Assembly: GCF_017303375.1 (NCBI RefSeq)
Contig: NZ_JAFKOH010000002.1
Location: 248,001-312,000, forward strand
Direction of reading: 5' to 3'
DNA length: 64,000 nucleotides
Source: Bacillus sp. NTK074B
Lineage (GTDB): Bacteria; Bacillota; Bacilli; Bacillales; Bacillaceae_B
The notes under the pieces were generated by a model that was given only the letters and a program-made list of their open reading frames with translations, was not told the origin of the DNA and did no database searches. Shown here piece by piece: positions 40,523-50,290 of the stretch. Each line of letters opens with the position of its first letter. Positions within the stretch are counted from its first letter, which is position 1. The translations under genes and the position numbers were made by a program.

Positions 40523-41308
40523 TTATCGTTTCAAGTTTACAAGCTCTTGCAGGATTTCATCTGACGTCGTGATGATACGCGTATTTGCCTGGAATCCGCG
40601 TTGGGCAGTAATCATTTCCGTAAATTCTTCGGAAAGGTCTACGTTGGACATTTCTAAGAATCCGGATTCAATGGTTCCTATTCCTGCACTACCAGGAAAA
40701 TCAATGGTTGGAGTCCCGGAATTTGTTGTTTCTCTAAAGTAATTACTTCCTGTCTTTTCTAAACCACCATCATTTGGAAATTTCGCTAATGATAATTGCC
40801 CAGCGGTTTTTAGTACACCATCTTTATCAATAAAATTCACCGTGCCGTCTTGTCCAATACTCATACTTTTAGCATCTGATGGAATATTTATTTTTGGTTT
40901 AAGGTAAAGTCCATCGCCTGTAACTAAATCCCCTTTATTATCCATATAAAAATTCCCCGCTCTGGTATAGAAGGTTTCCAAACCAGCTTTATCAGTTGCT
41001 TGAAAGAATCCGGATCCAGAAACAGCTAAATCCAGTACCCTTCCAGTTGACTGCAAACTACCGGTTGTATGAATGGTGTCGATTGTAGATATTTGTGAAC
41101 CTAATCCCACTTGTCTGGGATTAACTCCTCCTCTTGTATCACCTGAAGCACTGGCACCTGAAATATTTTGATTAATCATGTCTTTAAATACTACACGACC
41201 TTTTTTATAACCGTACGTATTTACATTGGCGATATTATTACCGATGACGTCGAGTTTTGTTTGAAAATTTTTCATTCCACTAATACCTGAATACATTGAA
41301 CGTAGCAT
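40523..41308 (-). CDS. flgE: Flagellar hook protein FlgE (FlgG-like)
   Basis: Hook subunit secreted through the export gate. It has 261 residues beginning MLRSMYSGISGMKNFQTKLD. The N-terminal flagellar rod signature NNIANVNTYGYKKGRVVF and the C-terminal FTEMITAQRGFQANTRIITT are typical of the axial family. The ATG at 41308 follows AAAGGGGAAAAC; an upstream in-frame start lacks a Shine-Dalgarno. Its short length matches the Bacillus hook protein, also annotated as flgG. Confidence 0.93.
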   Translation of the reverse strand: MLRSMYSGISGMKNFQTKLDVIGNNIANVNTYGYKKGRVVFKDMINQNISGASASGDTRGGVNPRQVGLGSQISTIDTIHTTGSLQSTGRVLDLAVSGSGFFQATDKAGLETFYTRAGNFYMDNKGDLVTGDGLYLKPKINIPSDAKSMSIGQDGTVNFIDKDGVLKTAGQLSLAKFPNDGGLEKTGSNYFRETTNSGTPTIDFPGSAGIGTIESGFLEMSNVDLSEEFTEMITAQRGFQANTRIITTSDEILQELVNLKR

Positions 41309-41379
41309 GAATGTTTTCCCCTTTCGTATGAGCTGCTTCAATCATTCCACAGCGTTAGGCTCCCTTTTTCAGGTCCGGC

Positions 41380-41769
41380 CTATGAATCAATTATTATCGT
41401 TCCGTTAATATTTGTGAATATTTGAGAATAGGCTTCTTCTCTGTCGAGTGCCGTGATCACTGTTTGATTCTTCGCACTTACGATCAATGCGGCGTCCTTC
41501 AATATTACGAGAGAATCCTTTACGCCTTTCCCTTTTGCCTCATTCACTCTCTCACCGATTTTAGCCCAAGTCTCATTAGAAATGGAGATTCCTCTTTGTT
41601 CCATCCTCACCTTTGCATGCTTACTGATCTGCATGGGACGTACATCTTGAATCGCTTTATCCAACTGAGCTGAAAACGATGTAGACGGCCTGGCAGATTG
41701 ATTAACTGCATTCTTATGGTAATGAGACGCGATAGGTTGAGGTGAGCGATGAAATAACGCCTTTTCCAA
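41380..41769 (-). CDS. Flagellar operon protein (TIGR02530 / flg_new family)
   Basis: A 129-residue protein found only inside flagellar operons between flgD and flgE. It contains HAKVRMEQRGISISNETWAK and the C-terminal AKNQTVITALDREEAYSQIF, diagnostic of TIGR02530. It starts at a TTG at 41769, 12 bases after flgD. The function is unknown; a link to hook assembly is suggested only by position. Confidence 0.85.
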   Translation of the reverse strand: MEKALFHRSPQPIASHYHKNAVNQSARPSTSFSAQLDKAIQDVRPMQISKHAKVRMEQRGISISNETWAKIGERVNEAKGKGVKDSLVILKDAALIVSAKNQTVITALDREEAYSQIFTNINGTIIIDS

Positions 41770-41780
41770 AAAACCACTTC

Positions 41781-42413
41781 CTATGATTCAATTTTGATCA
41801 ATGCATCACTGGAGATTTTCTCTCCATCAACTGTATGGATCCAGATTTTTGAATCTTTCTTTGAGACAGACTGAACTACTCCGCCAAGCTCTCCCTCTTC
41901 TCCGTTCCATGTCACTTTTTTACCTATTAACAAGGAAGCAGTTACTAGAGAAGAATCTCCGCTACCCTCTGTATTCACTTGAGAAATATTTCCCGGAGTC
42001 AATATTGTTCCGTCTTCCATAATGAATTCAACAGAATCCCCTTTAAATCGGACACCTTTTACAAGACCTTGTCCTTCCTGAATTTCTGGGTTTTCCGTCG
42101 ATTCCGATTCGATGATTTTGTGCCATGTAACTTGTTTCCCTACAAATTGATTGTAAGCGATCAATTGTGTTTGACTTTGATTGTCTACAAACTTCTTCAT
42201 TGTTTGAGTCAGATTGGTCATTTGCTCTAATGAAGAAAATGTAGCCATCTGAGCGATAAAGTCCTTATCCTGCATCGGATTTAATGGATCTTGATTCTGC
42301 AATTGAGTCATCAGGATTTTCAGGAAATCATCTTTCCCTAATATGTCCTTTCCTCCTTCACGTTGCTTTGTTTGAAGGGTGGAAAACAGTAAACCCGGAT
42401 CGATTTTCGTCAT
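41781..42413 (-). CDS. flgD: Flagellar hook assembly scaffold FlgD
   Basis: Hook-cap scaffold that guides FlgE polymerisation. It has 210 residues. The N-terminal signature GKDDFLKILMTQLQNQDPLNPMQDKDF is shared by all FlgD (quoted here in part: DFLKILMTQLQNQDPLNP). The C-terminal half has a beta-rich domain with two VTW-centred repeats (KQVTWHKI and KKVTWNGEE). It follows fliK with a short gap. Confidence 0.94.
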   Translation of the reverse strand: MTKIDPGLLFSTLQTKQREGGKDILGKDDFLKILMTQLQNQDPLNPMQDKDFIAQMATFSSLEQMTNLTQTMKKFVDNQSQTQLIAYNQFVGKQVTWHKIIESESTENPEIQEGQGLVKGVRFKGDSVEFIMEDGTILTPGNISQVNTEGSGDSSLVTASLLIGKKVTWNGEEGELGGVVQSVSKKDSKIWIHTVDGEKISSDALIKIES

Positions 42414-42421
42414 GTCATCAC

Positions 42422-43693
42422 CTATATTTCTGTATTTACGAGATAATCCTTAAAGGATTGATCTCCTTCTTCCTGGGGCATGCCAGGCTGGTCTGATTGT
42501 CGCTGTTTCTGATCTTGAGAAGCCTGTTGTTGCGATTGCCCTTTATTCTGTCGCTCCGCGTCTGTGAGTGTCTGCGATATCTCTATTTTCTCCACGTGCA
42601 GATTTTGAGAAGAAAACGCGTGCTTCAAGCCTTGGATTTGAGAATCCAGCATCTCTTTTGCCGTTGAAGTAGAGGCCAGTATTTTGGCTGTCATTACTCC
42701 GTTGTGCTGAAGAATCTCAATTCTTAATGATCCTAATTGCTCCGGATAAAGTTTAATCAATAATTTAGTCATGTTTGGTTGAGACATCATATTAGATTTG
42801 CCAAGAATATTCTGGAATTCTTTTGCAAATTGTTCGTACTGAACGGACCGATTATTCGTTGTCAGGCTCAGTGAAAGTGTTTCGGTTTTAGGGATGGCAA
42901 AATGAATTTGATTCCCCTGAACTGACTGGATGCTTTTCTTTTCTATGGTTGTCGCCTCTGTTTCAGCAGATTGAGTTTTCCCGTCAGCACCTTGGCGTCT
43001 ATATGCCTCTTTAAGGAGAAGTGACCAATCCTTTGATTGATTAAACATTCCTGTTAATGTACCTTGAATGCCTTTTTGCAGGTTCTTCGACAGTTCTTTA
43101 AGTTCCATTGCCTTTGATGCTTCGGTAATGTGCATATCACGACTTTGAGTAAATATTTCAATCACCTTAGCCAGTCTGATGACATCCTCTATACGTCCTT
43201 TGCCTTCTCCCTGTTCTAGGGGCTTATTTTTGCTCATCAAGCTTTTTATATCATTGGTAATGGGAGATTGCAGAAGCTGCAGTGTTGCAAGCAGGATTTC
43301 ATAATCGTCTTCTCCATCAGTCAGAGTTTCTGCTGTCCTCGTTCCCAATAGCGCTGTTTGCAGTTCAGAATAAAGTGTTTTGATTTCATCTAAATTCAAA
43401 CCTATTAATTCAGCGATCTGACTTATGTCAAGCTCTTTTACTTTTGACAGATCCTCTATCTGCTGTGACGTAAGACCGATAGCTTCAAGATCAACACTTC
43501 CAAGAAGAGCTTCCAGATGGACGAGAAAGGTCTCTGAATCTTGGTTCGTTGATGGTTTCTTTACAGCATCCTGATTGGAGACAAACCCAAGAAGATGTCT
43601 TGAGAATCCTTCAATACCCGTATTGGGGGATGTCGACTTCTGACTCGTCGAATTTATACAATTCATTCTCTGAACACCTATTCCTATTTCCAT
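42422..43693 (-). CDS. fliK: Flagellar hook-length control protein FliK
   Basis: Measures hook length and triggers the FlhB specificity switch. It has 423 residues. The N-terminal half is poorly conserved; the C-terminal domain shows LLIKLYPEQLGSLRIEILQ and LDSQIQGLKHAFSSQNLHVE, the Flg_hook family core. A Gln-rich tail follows. GGAGGTGAT precedes the ATG. It lies after ylxF and before flgD. The right-edge gene ylqG has a similar C-terminal pattern. Confidence 0.92.
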   Translation of the reverse strand: MEIGIGVQRMNCINSTSQKSTSPNTGIEGFSRHLLGFVSNQDAVKKPSTNQDSETFLVHLEALLGSVDLEAIGLTSQQIEDLSKVKELDISQIAELIGLNLDEIKTLYSELQTALLGTRTAETLTDGEDDYEILLATLQLLQSPITNDIKSLMSKNKPLEQGEGKGRIEDVIRLAKVIEIFTQSRDMHITEASKAMELKELSKNLQKGIQGTLTGMFNQSKDWSLLLKEAYRRQGADGKTQSAETEATTIEKKSIQSVQGNQIHFAIPKTETLSLSLTTNNRSVQYEQFAKEFQNILGKSNMMSQPNMTKLLIKLYPEQLGSLRIEILQHNGVMTAKILASTSTAKEMLDSQIQGLKHAFSSQNLHVEKIEISQTLTDAERQNKGQSQQQASQDQKQRQSDQPGMPQEEGDQSFKDYLVNTEI

Positions 43694-43718
43694 CGTATCA
43701 CCTCCTTTTCATGCAAAT

Positions 43719-44309
43719 TCATTCATCGGTTGAAAGAAGACCCGTGTATCTTGCAGCATCTTCCGGAGGCATTTTCTCAAGTATATCTGCAAGAGTATCG
43801 GGTTTAATGCTAGAAAGAATCTTCATCGCCTTTTCATCTTCCATCTCCATGAGTACGGGTGCTGCGCTCTTTGCTGACATGGTTTCAAATGTGCTTACTA
43901 CTTCTTTAAATGCACGCTTGTTTTCTTCACCAATCTGACGTAATTCTTCAAGCTCTTCTTTTTGCTGCTGAATGGTCGCCTGGAATTGTTCATTACTGTT
44001 ATCTTTTTGATCCAATTCGCTTTGAAGCTGAGCCATTTTAGCTTTTTGATCTTCAATGGATGCATTTAAAGTGATGATCTTCTCTTGTAGTTGTTTTCGG
44101 TCCTCAACATCATTTGAAGGGATGACCTTGGCTAGGAAAGGAATGTCGGAACTTATTGTTTGTGCCTTTTCAAAAATATTTATCCCTGCAAACGTCATAA
44201 TGACCAATGCGAAGGTGATTGCAAACAAGAGAGGAATGAGGATGATGAAAATGAATCTTTGTAATCGACTGTATGAATCTTTCTTTTCCTCTTCTATTAC
44301 TTTTGCCAT
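43719..44309 (-). CDS. ylxF: YlxF-like flagellar protein (MotE/MgtE N-like)
   Basis: A 196-residue membrane-anchored protein: one N-terminal helix (FIFIILIPLLFAITFALVIM), a coiled coil of about 70-125, and a C-terminal MgtE N-like segment with LEKMPPEDAARYTGLL. The layout resembles MotE, a chaperone of MotC in other bacteria. In Bacillus its role is unclear. It lies between fliJ and fliK. Confidence 0.88.
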   Translation of the reverse strand: MAKVIEEEKKDSYSRLQRFIFIILIPLLFAITFALVIMTFAGINIFEKAQTISSDIPFLAKVIPSNDVEDRKQLQEKIITLNASIEDQKAKMAQLQSELDQKDNSNEQFQATIQQQKEELEELRQIGEENKRAFKEVVSTFETMSAKSAAPVLMEMEDEKAMKILSSIKPDTLADILEKMPPEDAARYTGLLSTDE

Positions 44310-44313
44310 GAAA

Positions 44314-44760
44314 TCACCTTACTCCCCGTTTCAAATATTGGGCGACGGACACTTCGTCTAACTGCTTATGTTCTGCATATTGAATATTCTCCAGGAAACG
44401 CTTAAAATCTTTTTCTTTCATCTTTTCATACTTTTTTACTTCTACATTCATATCAACAAGCTTCTCTTCGTACCAATTCATTCGATTTCTCGCTTGTATC
44501 ACAAGATCCTGATAATAAGAAATGGTTTTTTCAAGATTGGTAATGAATTGTTGATGGTGACGGATATCCTGAACTGATAATCCACCCTGTAATTTTGTTT
44601 CCTGATGATTCTCAAGGGATTCTTTCTTTTTTAGAAATTCATAAAGTTTCCCGGCAACTTTTTCAAAGTTTTCGATTGATCCCCTGTACATCTCCTGTAC
44701 TTCATCTTTTTCTTTTTCTTTTAAAGTTAATATTCTTTGAAACTTATATTGATAACTCAT
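44314..44760 (-). CDS. fliJ: Flagellar export protein FliJ
   Basis: Coiled-coil subunit that links the FliI ATPase to the export gate. It has 148 residues beginning MSYQYKFQRILTLKEKEKDE. Nearly the whole length is predicted coiled coil. The ATG at 44760 follows GGTGGATG; the ATG nine bases earlier is inside that Shine-Dalgarno. It overlaps the end of fliI. Confidence 0.93.
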   Translation of the reverse strand: MSYQYKFQRILTLKEKEKDEVQEMYRGSIENFEKVAGKLYEFLKKKESLENHQETKLQGGLSVQDIRHHQQFITNLEKTISYYQDLVIQARNRMNWYEEKLVDMNVEVKKYEKMKEKDFKRFLENIQYAEHKQLDEVSVAQYLKRGVR

Positions 44761-44765
44761 TTGAA

Positions 44766-46085
44766 TCATCCACCTTTTTCCGATAGCTCGATAAGCTCAT
44801 CAACGCTTGCAGTAAGTGTGATCTGTTCATATACTCCCTGCTTCAAAAAAGAAATGATTCCAGGATAATAGTTGATGGCTTCATCCACTTCACGGGAAGT
44901 CCCCTTTTTATAAGCCCCGATTTGAATCAAATCTTCCGAGTTCATATACGTACTCAGCAACTCTCTAATCCGGGAAGCAGCATGTAAATGTTCTTTTGAA
45001 GCCAGGTGATTCATTAATCGGCTGACACTTTTAAGAATATTGATTGCGGGGTACTGCCCTCTATTAGCAATTTCGCGGTCCAGTACGATATGCCCATCGA
45101 GTATCCCTCTCACTGTATCCGAGATGGGTTCATTTAAGTCATCACCATCAACCAGTACCGTATAAAATGCGGTAATGCTCCCATTAAGGTTGGTTCCTGT
45201 TCTTTCCAGTAACTTTGGTAATATCGCAAAGACTGAAGGCGTATATCCTTTGGTAGTAGGTGGCTCCCCCACCGCCAGTCCGATTTCCCTCTGTGCCATG
45301 GCTACCCTGGTTGCAGAATCCATCATCAGCATCACGTCCATACCTTTATCACGGAAGTATTCCGCAATCGCGGTTGCCGTGAATGCTCCTTTTATCCTCA
45401 TGAGTGCAGGCTGGTCAGATGTAGCAGCCACAACAATGGTGCGTTTCAGCCCTTCCTCGCCTAAATCTCTTTCGATGAATTCTCTCACTTCCCTGCCACG
45501 CTCTCCTACAAGGGCAATAACATTCAAATCCGCTTTTGTATTCCTCGCGATCATTCCAAGCAATGTACTTTTTCCAACACCGCTACCGGCAAAAATCCCG
45601 ACCCTCTGTCCCTTTCCAACTGTCAGCATACTGTCGATGGCTTTGACCCCAACCTCCATCTTTTCATCGATTGGAGGTCTGGATAATGGATTGGGAGGTT
45701 CCTGTTCCGTATAAGCTGTGCTTAACCCTGATGGTAATAGACTGCCATCGAGGGGGTGCCCCAGGGAGTCAATCACCTTTCCAATTAAAGAAGGGCCAAT
45801 CTTAATTTCCAAAGGCTTTGATGTTGCCTCTACTAAGCTGCCTGGTGAAATATCCTGCATGTTGGTATAGGGCATTAGGATAACTAAATCATCATTAAAG
45901 CCGACAACTTCCGCCAGTATCACTTTTTGCTTGCCCCGGGATAATATATGGATATGACACACTTCACCTACAGAACTTTCAGGACCTTGTGACTCAATCA
46001 TCAACCCTACAACCCTCTTCACCTTTCCAAACTTCTTAAAAGTCGGTATGTGGGGAATATGTGAGATAAGATCTACTGCTTTCAC
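44766..46085 (-). CDS. fliI: Flagellum-specific ATPase FliI
   Basis: F1-beta-like ATPase that energises type III export. It has 439 residues. Walker A is in IFAGSGVGKSTLLGMIA, Walker B in VMLMMDSATRVAMAQREIGLA, and the DGDDLNEPISDTVRGILDGH segment is typical. It starts at a GTG overlapping the fliH stop (GTGA). The C-terminal dodecamer-like helices follow. Confidence 0.97.
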   Translation of the reverse strand: MKAVDLISHIPHIPTFKKFGKVKRVVGLMIESQGPESSVGEVCHIHILSRGKQKVILAEVVGFNDDLVILMPYTNMQDISPGSLVEATSKPLEIKIGPSLIGKVIDSLGHPLDGSLLPSGLSTAYTEQEPPNPLSRPPIDEKMEVGVKAIDSMLTVGKGQRVGIFAGSGVGKSTLLGMIARNTKADLNVIALVGERGREVREFIERDLGEEGLKRTIVVAATSDQPALMRIKGAFTATAIAEYFRDKGMDVMLMMDSATRVAMAQREIGLAVGEPPTTKGYTPSVFAILPKLLERTGTNLNGSITAFYTVLVDGDDLNEPISDTVRGILDGHIVLDREIANRGQYPAINILKSVSRLMNHLASKEHLHAASRIRELLSTYMNSEDLIQIGAYKKGTSREVDEAINYYPGIISFLKQGVYEQITLTASVDELIELSEKGG

Positions 46086-46855
46086 TCCGAATCACCTTCC
46101 AGGAGATGGTGTAGCTTCTGCTTTAATTCATTCAATTGAGAGTCGATGCTGATCATGACCCGTCCCTGATTCGTTTCAATGTAACATTCATCCATCCCCA
46201 AATCTTCATTCGCATAAATGTAGCATTGAATATCAGTAGGAAACATCACTTCAAGTTCGGATTTATTCTGTGCAAGAAGCCCATGCCGGGAAGGATGAAC
46301 ATGTATTTGGATGTGTGGTAAATCCCTCACTTCCTTCAATCCGCGTTTCACGATTGAGAGGAATACATCTGGTTCTTCATTAAGTTTTCGATTCATGATT
46401 TTCTCTGCACTTGTGATCCCAAGATTGAGAATCACTTGCTCAGCCCTCTGAATATGACTTTCATATTGTTCCTTATTCCATTCAGCTATTGTCTTGGCTT
46501 CCTGCAGTTTGGCCTGATATTCTTCGTAGCCTTTCCTTTTCCCTTCCTCTTCACCTTGAAGAAACCCTGCGTTATAAGCCTCCTGCATAAGCTGCTCACG
46601 TTCTGTTATCCAGCTTTCCTTTTCATACAGTAACCGCTCTTCTTCTTGTCTGGCATTTTCCCTGGCTGTCTTGATGATCCTCTCTGCTTGACTGGTCGCT
46701 TGCTCTATGATCTGTTCACTGTGCAGAGAAGCATTTCCAATGAGCATACTCTCCTCTGGGTTGACCTCTCCCATTGGCTTGAATTTCTTGAGGGAAATGA
46801 CTTTTTGGTTTTCCCCATCACTTTGAGCTAAAGTAGACTTTATGATTCTAGACAA
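46082..46855 (-). CDS. fliH: Flagellar assembly protein FliH
   Basis: Negative regulator of FliI and part of the peripheral stalk of the export ATPase. It has 257 residues with a coiled-coil middle rich in Glu/Gln and a C-terminal ATP-synthase-delta-like domain. The TTG at 46855 is preferred: GGAGGAG lies about nine bases upstream, inside the fliG 3' end; a GTG at 46894 would start deeper in fliG. It overlaps fliG by eight bases and fliI by four. Confidence 0.88.
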   Translation of the reverse strand: MSRIIKSTLAQSDGENQKVISLKKFKPMGEVNPEESMLIGNASLHSEQIIEQATSQAERIIKTARENARQEEERLLYEKESWITEREQLMQEAYNAGFLQGEEEGKRKGYEEYQAKLQEAKTIAEWNKEQYESHIQRAEQVILNLGITSAEKIMNRKLNEEPDVFLSIVKRGLKEVRDLPHIQIHVHPSRHGLLAQNKSELEVMFPTDIQCYIYANEDLGMDECYIETNQGRVMISIDSQLNELKQKLHHLLEGDSE

Positions 46856-47861
46856 TAATATCGTCTCCTCCACCACGGGCAATGATGATTTCACCTGAAT
46901 CCTCTAATCTTCTTATCACTGCTACAATCCGTGACTGAGCTTCTTCAACATCGCGCAACCGGACCGGCCCCATGAATTCCATCTCTTCTTTAAGGGTTTC
47001 GACCATGCGATTGGACATGTTCCTGAAGACCACTTCTTTCACTTCATCACTTGACACTTTAAGGGACAGAAGAAGATCTTCATTATCACAATCACGAATG
47101 ACCCTTTGAATGGACCTGCCGTCCAGGGTAACAATGTCTTCAAAGACAAACATTCTCTTTTTGATTTCCTCTGCCAATTCCGGATCTTGAATCTCCAAAG
47201 CATCAAGGATCGTTTTCTCCGTAGAACGATCTACCCCGTTCAACACTTCCACTACTGCTTCCACTCCACCGGTTTGGGTGTAATCCTGAGTAACGGTCGC
47301 TGAAAGTTTACGCTCCAGGATGGCTTCAACCTCACTGATCACTTCCGGTGAAGTACCATCCATCACAGCGATACGTCTTGCGATATCTGCCTGAACTTCC
47401 TGTGGAAGTTCAGAGAGAATCTGACCTGCCTGTTGGGGGTCAAGATAAGACAAAATCAAGGCAATCGTCTGTGGGTGTTCGTTTTGGATGAAATTAAGGA
47501 TTTGTGCAGCATCCGCTCTCCTTGCGAAATCAAAGGGCTTAACCTGCAAAGATGAGGTCAGACGATTAATGATCGCTGAAGCCTGATCAGCCCCCAGTGC
47601 TTTTTCCAATACGGTTTTCGCATAGCCGATCCCACCTTGGGAAATATAGTCCTGGGCGATGGCAATATGATGAAACTCTTCTAAAATCTCTTCCTTTGCT
47701 TCCGTTTCCACCTTTTTCACTCCAGAAATCTCCAATGTCAATTTCTCGATTTCTTCTTCTGACAAATGCTTGTACACAGATGCAGAAACATCCGGACCAA
47801 GAGAGATCAGGAGAATGGCTGCCTTCTGTTTCCCAGTTAAGCCTTTCTCTCTTCTAACCAT
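46848..47861 (-). CDS. fliG: Flagellar motor switch protein FliG
   Basis: Torque-generating C-ring protein that contacts the stators. It has 337 residues. The N-terminal FliF-binding domain, the middle domain with the EHPQ motif (NEHPQTIALILSYLDP) and the C-terminal torque helix (EDIVTLDGRSIQRVIRDCD) with charged residues are all present. It follows fliF by 14 bases. Confidence 0.97.
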   Translation of the reverse strand: MVRREKGLTGKQKAAILLISLGPDVSASVYKHLSEEEIEKLTLEISGVKKVETEAKEEILEEFHHIAIAQDYISQGGIGYAKTVLEKALGADQASAIINRLTSSLQVKPFDFARRADAAQILNFIQNEHPQTIALILSYLDPQQAGQILSELPQEVQADIARRIAVMDGTSPEVISEVEAILERKLSATVTQDYTQTGGVEAVVEVLNGVDRSTEKTILDALEIQDPELAEEIKKRMFVFEDIVTLDGRSIQRVIRDCDNEDLLLSLKVSSDEVKEVVFRNMSNRMVETLKEEMEFMGPVRLRDVEEAQSRIVAVIRRLEDSGEIIIARGGGDDIIV

Positions 47862-47874
47862 TGTTCATTCCCCC

Positions 47875-49473
47875 CTAATCCTCTGCTAACCAGGTCCGCA
47901 ATAGTTTCGCGAATTCATCTGGTTTATCTTTGGCCATTCTTTCCAACTGCTTCCTGCGAATCGAGCCTTCTGTTTCTTCCTTTGGTTCAATATCCGGTAT
48001 TTGAACGGGCTCTCTTGTTTCTTCAAATTCCATTTCTTCCATTGAATCTTTCTTACGTGAACGCAATAAGAAGAATACTAATAGTAGAATCACTACTAGA
48101 AGAATGCCCCCAATGACGTATGTCCACCATGGCAGGAAAGGTTTCTCTTTAGATGAGACATCCACCTTTCCATTAAATGGTTGGACCGAGACGACCACTT
48201 TATCCTGGATTAATTCGTCTGTCAGTTCAGGGTTTGCACCTTTATCAATGGACGTTCTGACGATCGTTGACAATACCTGGCGAATATCATCGACGCGATC
48301 CTGAGGTAATGATGTTTTTTCTTCTGGGTTCGGAGGTTCAACCATGACCTGAATGCCAAGGTCCCTTATTTTATAAGGACTTTCTACGATCTCTTTTTTT
48401 ATACGATTAACCTCGCTGTTAATCGTTTCTTCCATACGCTCATAGTCACCATTTGATTCCGAGTTAGAACCGTATGTAACACCGCTATTGGTCGGTTCAT
48501 TCGCGTCTCCGGCCCCGGCGGTTCCACCAGGATTCGCCCCTTCACCGGAGAAGGTCTCTGTGATCCGCTGTGCACTGACAGCGATCCCTTCCATGTTTTC
48601 TTTATCAACAGGCTCCACTATGTTTGCTTCACTGGTTTCCTGGGTAAAGTCAATGTCAGTGGTAACGGATACCACTACTTTATTAAACCCGATCAGCGTA
48701 CCGAGCATATTCTGAACCTGGCGCTGAATATCCCGTTCGACTTCTTTCTTTACATTCATTTGTTGTGCAAAATTACCGCTTCCCATAGAATTATTTTGGG
48801 TTTCTAAATCGAAATACTCAAAATATTGATTCATGATGACGATATTCTCAGTAGGGAGATCTGGGACACTTTTCGAAACCAGGTGATAAAGTGACTTGAT
48901 TTGTTTTGGATCAAATGTGAATCCAGGCTTTGTATCCAACACAATGGATGCAGATGCATTTTGAACATCATCACTTAAGAAAATCTCTTTCTCTGGAAGA
49001 TTAATCATCACCTTCGCATCCTGGATACCATCAATCCCCTTCATCAAATTAGCCAATTCGGTTTGCATGGCATCCAGCTTCATTACGTTGAATTCATTAT
49101 CTGTCATACCAAACCCGGCATTTTGACTAAAAAAAGTGTAGTCGATGCTTCCGGAGTTAGGGATTCCCTCTGCAGCAAGTTCAACCTTCAGAGTATCCAC
49201 CTGTTCCTTTGGTACCATGATGGTCGATCCACTATCGGTAATTTCCGAAGGGATCCCCCTGCCATCCAAATTTTCTTTTATGGTTCCTGTTTCAGATGGG
49301 GATAAATTACTGTACAAAGGTTCGAGCTTCGTCCTTGTTGTAAAATAACTCACCGCCCCTATAAGAATGACTGATATCAGGAAGATGGATCCCATACTTA
49401 TTTTTTGTTTTCTGGTTCTACTTGTCCAATACGTCTTTATCTGCTCTGTGTATTTCTTAAACGATTCATTCAT
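47875..49473 (-). CDS. fliF: Flagellar MS-ring protein FliF
   Basis: Forms the MS ring in the cytoplasmic membrane. It has 532 residues. A first membrane helix (about 27-45), secretin-like ring-building motifs (LSPSETGTIKENLDGRGIPSE), a second membrane helix (WWTYVIGGILLVVILLLVFF) and a cytoplasmic FliG-binding tail are visible. The periplasmic part includes a Gly/Asn-rich loop. It lies between fliE and fliG. Confidence 0.97.
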   Translation of the reverse strand: MNESFKKYTEQIKTYWTSRTRKQKISMGSIFLISVILIGAVSYFTTRTKLEPLYSNLSPSETGTIKENLDGRGIPSEITDSGSTIMVPKEQVDTLKVELAAEGIPNSGSIDYTFFSQNAGFGMTDNEFNVMKLDAMQTELANLMKGIDGIQDAKVMINLPEKEIFLSDDVQNASASIVLDTKPGFTFDPKQIKSLYHLVSKSVPDLPTENIVIMNQYFEYFDLETQNNSMGSGNFAQQMNVKKEVERDIQRQVQNMLGTLIGFNKVVVSVTTDIDFTQETSEANIVEPVDKENMEGIAVSAQRITETFSGEGANPGGTAGAGDANEPTNSGVTYGSNSESNGDYERMEETINSEVNRIKKEIVESPYKIRDLGIQVMVEPPNPEEKTSLPQDRVDDIRQVLSTIVRTSIDKGANPELTDELIQDKVVVSVQPFNGKVDVSSKEKPFLPWWTYVIGGILLVVILLLVFFLLRSRKKDSMEEMEFEETREPVQIPDIEPKEETEGSIRRKQLERMAKDKPDEFAKLLRTWLAED

Positions 49474-49506
49474 TACAATCCTCCGGTACTCGACTGCATG
49501 AGTCTA

Positions 49507-49812
49507 CTACATTGGCATTCTCATAATTTCTTGGTAAGCTTCCACTACTTTGTTACGCACTTCCATCGTTGTTTGCAGGGTGATACTAGCCTTTTGTGAA
49601 GCAATCATCACTTGATGAAGGTCAACATTTTCACCCCTGACAAGCTTTTCCGTTAATTGATCCGACTGCACCTGCATCTTATTGACTTCATCGATTGAAT
49701 TTTTTAATAACTGACTGAAATTCCCTGCCCCCTCTGAAGGGGAATTGTTTTTTTTTGCAAGTGACGGACTAATGAACCCATGTGTTATCGAATTAATTTG
49801 ATGAATTGCCAT
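49507..49812 (-). CDS. fliE: Flagellar hook-basal body protein FliE
   Basis: Rod adaptor that joins the MS ring to the rod. It has 101 residues; the C-terminal half MIASQKASITLQTTMEVRNK is the family core. It follows flgC closely. Its N-terminus lacks a signal peptide, consistent with type III export. Confidence 0.95.
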   Translation of the reverse strand: MAIHQINSITHGFISPSLAKKNNSPSEGAGNFSQLLKNSIDEVNKMQVQSDQLTEKLVRGENVDLHQVMIASQKASITLQTTMEVRNKVVEAYQEIMRMPM

Positions 49813-49829
49813 AGAACTAAAACCTCTTT

Positions 49830-50288
49830 CTATTTACCAATTTCTAATGACTTCATTAACATCGCCTTATTTGCATTAAAGACGGTTACATTCGCTTCAT
49901 AGGACCGCGTAGCTGAAATAAGGTCCACCATCTCTCTCAATGGATCCACATTCGACAGTCGAACATATCCCTCATCATCTGCATCAGGATGTTCTGGATC
50001 ATAAACCATCTTAAATGGAGTTTGTTCATCCTCCTTAATTCCTGATACTTGCACGCCTCCGAGAGAGTGACCGTCTCTCGTATTCATTGCCTGATTCAAA
50101 AAAGATGAAAACTGATTTCCCTTCGGCATCATAACGACAGACTTTCTTTGGTATGGCTGCCAATCTCCATCTACCATTTTTCCTCTTGTTGTATCGACAT
50201 TCGCCATATTCGATGAAATGACATCCATTCTTAACCTTTGGGCAGTGAGGGCAGAAGCGGTTGTATTCATACCTGTAAACAAGGTCAT
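49830..50288 (-). CDS. flgC: Flagellar basal-body rod protein FlgC
   Basis: Proximal rod subunit. It has 152 residues. The N-terminal signature ALTAQRLRMDVISSNMANVD and the C-terminal ATRSYEANVTVFNANKAMLM are typical. It starts two bases after flgB. Confidence 0.96.
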   Translation of the reverse strand: MTLFTGMNTTASALTAQRLRMDVISSNMANVDTTRGKMVDGDWQPYQRKSVVMMPKGNQFSSFLNQAMNTRDGHSLGGVQVSGIKEDEQTPFKMVYDPEHPDADDEGYVRLSNVDPLREMVDLISATRSYEANVTVFNANKAMLMKSLEIGK

Positions 50289-50290
50289 GG

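Noticed and set aside
45175..45714. 179-codon plus-strand frame opposite fliI
   Set aside because: It lies over the highly conserved Walker regions of FliI and has no independent support.
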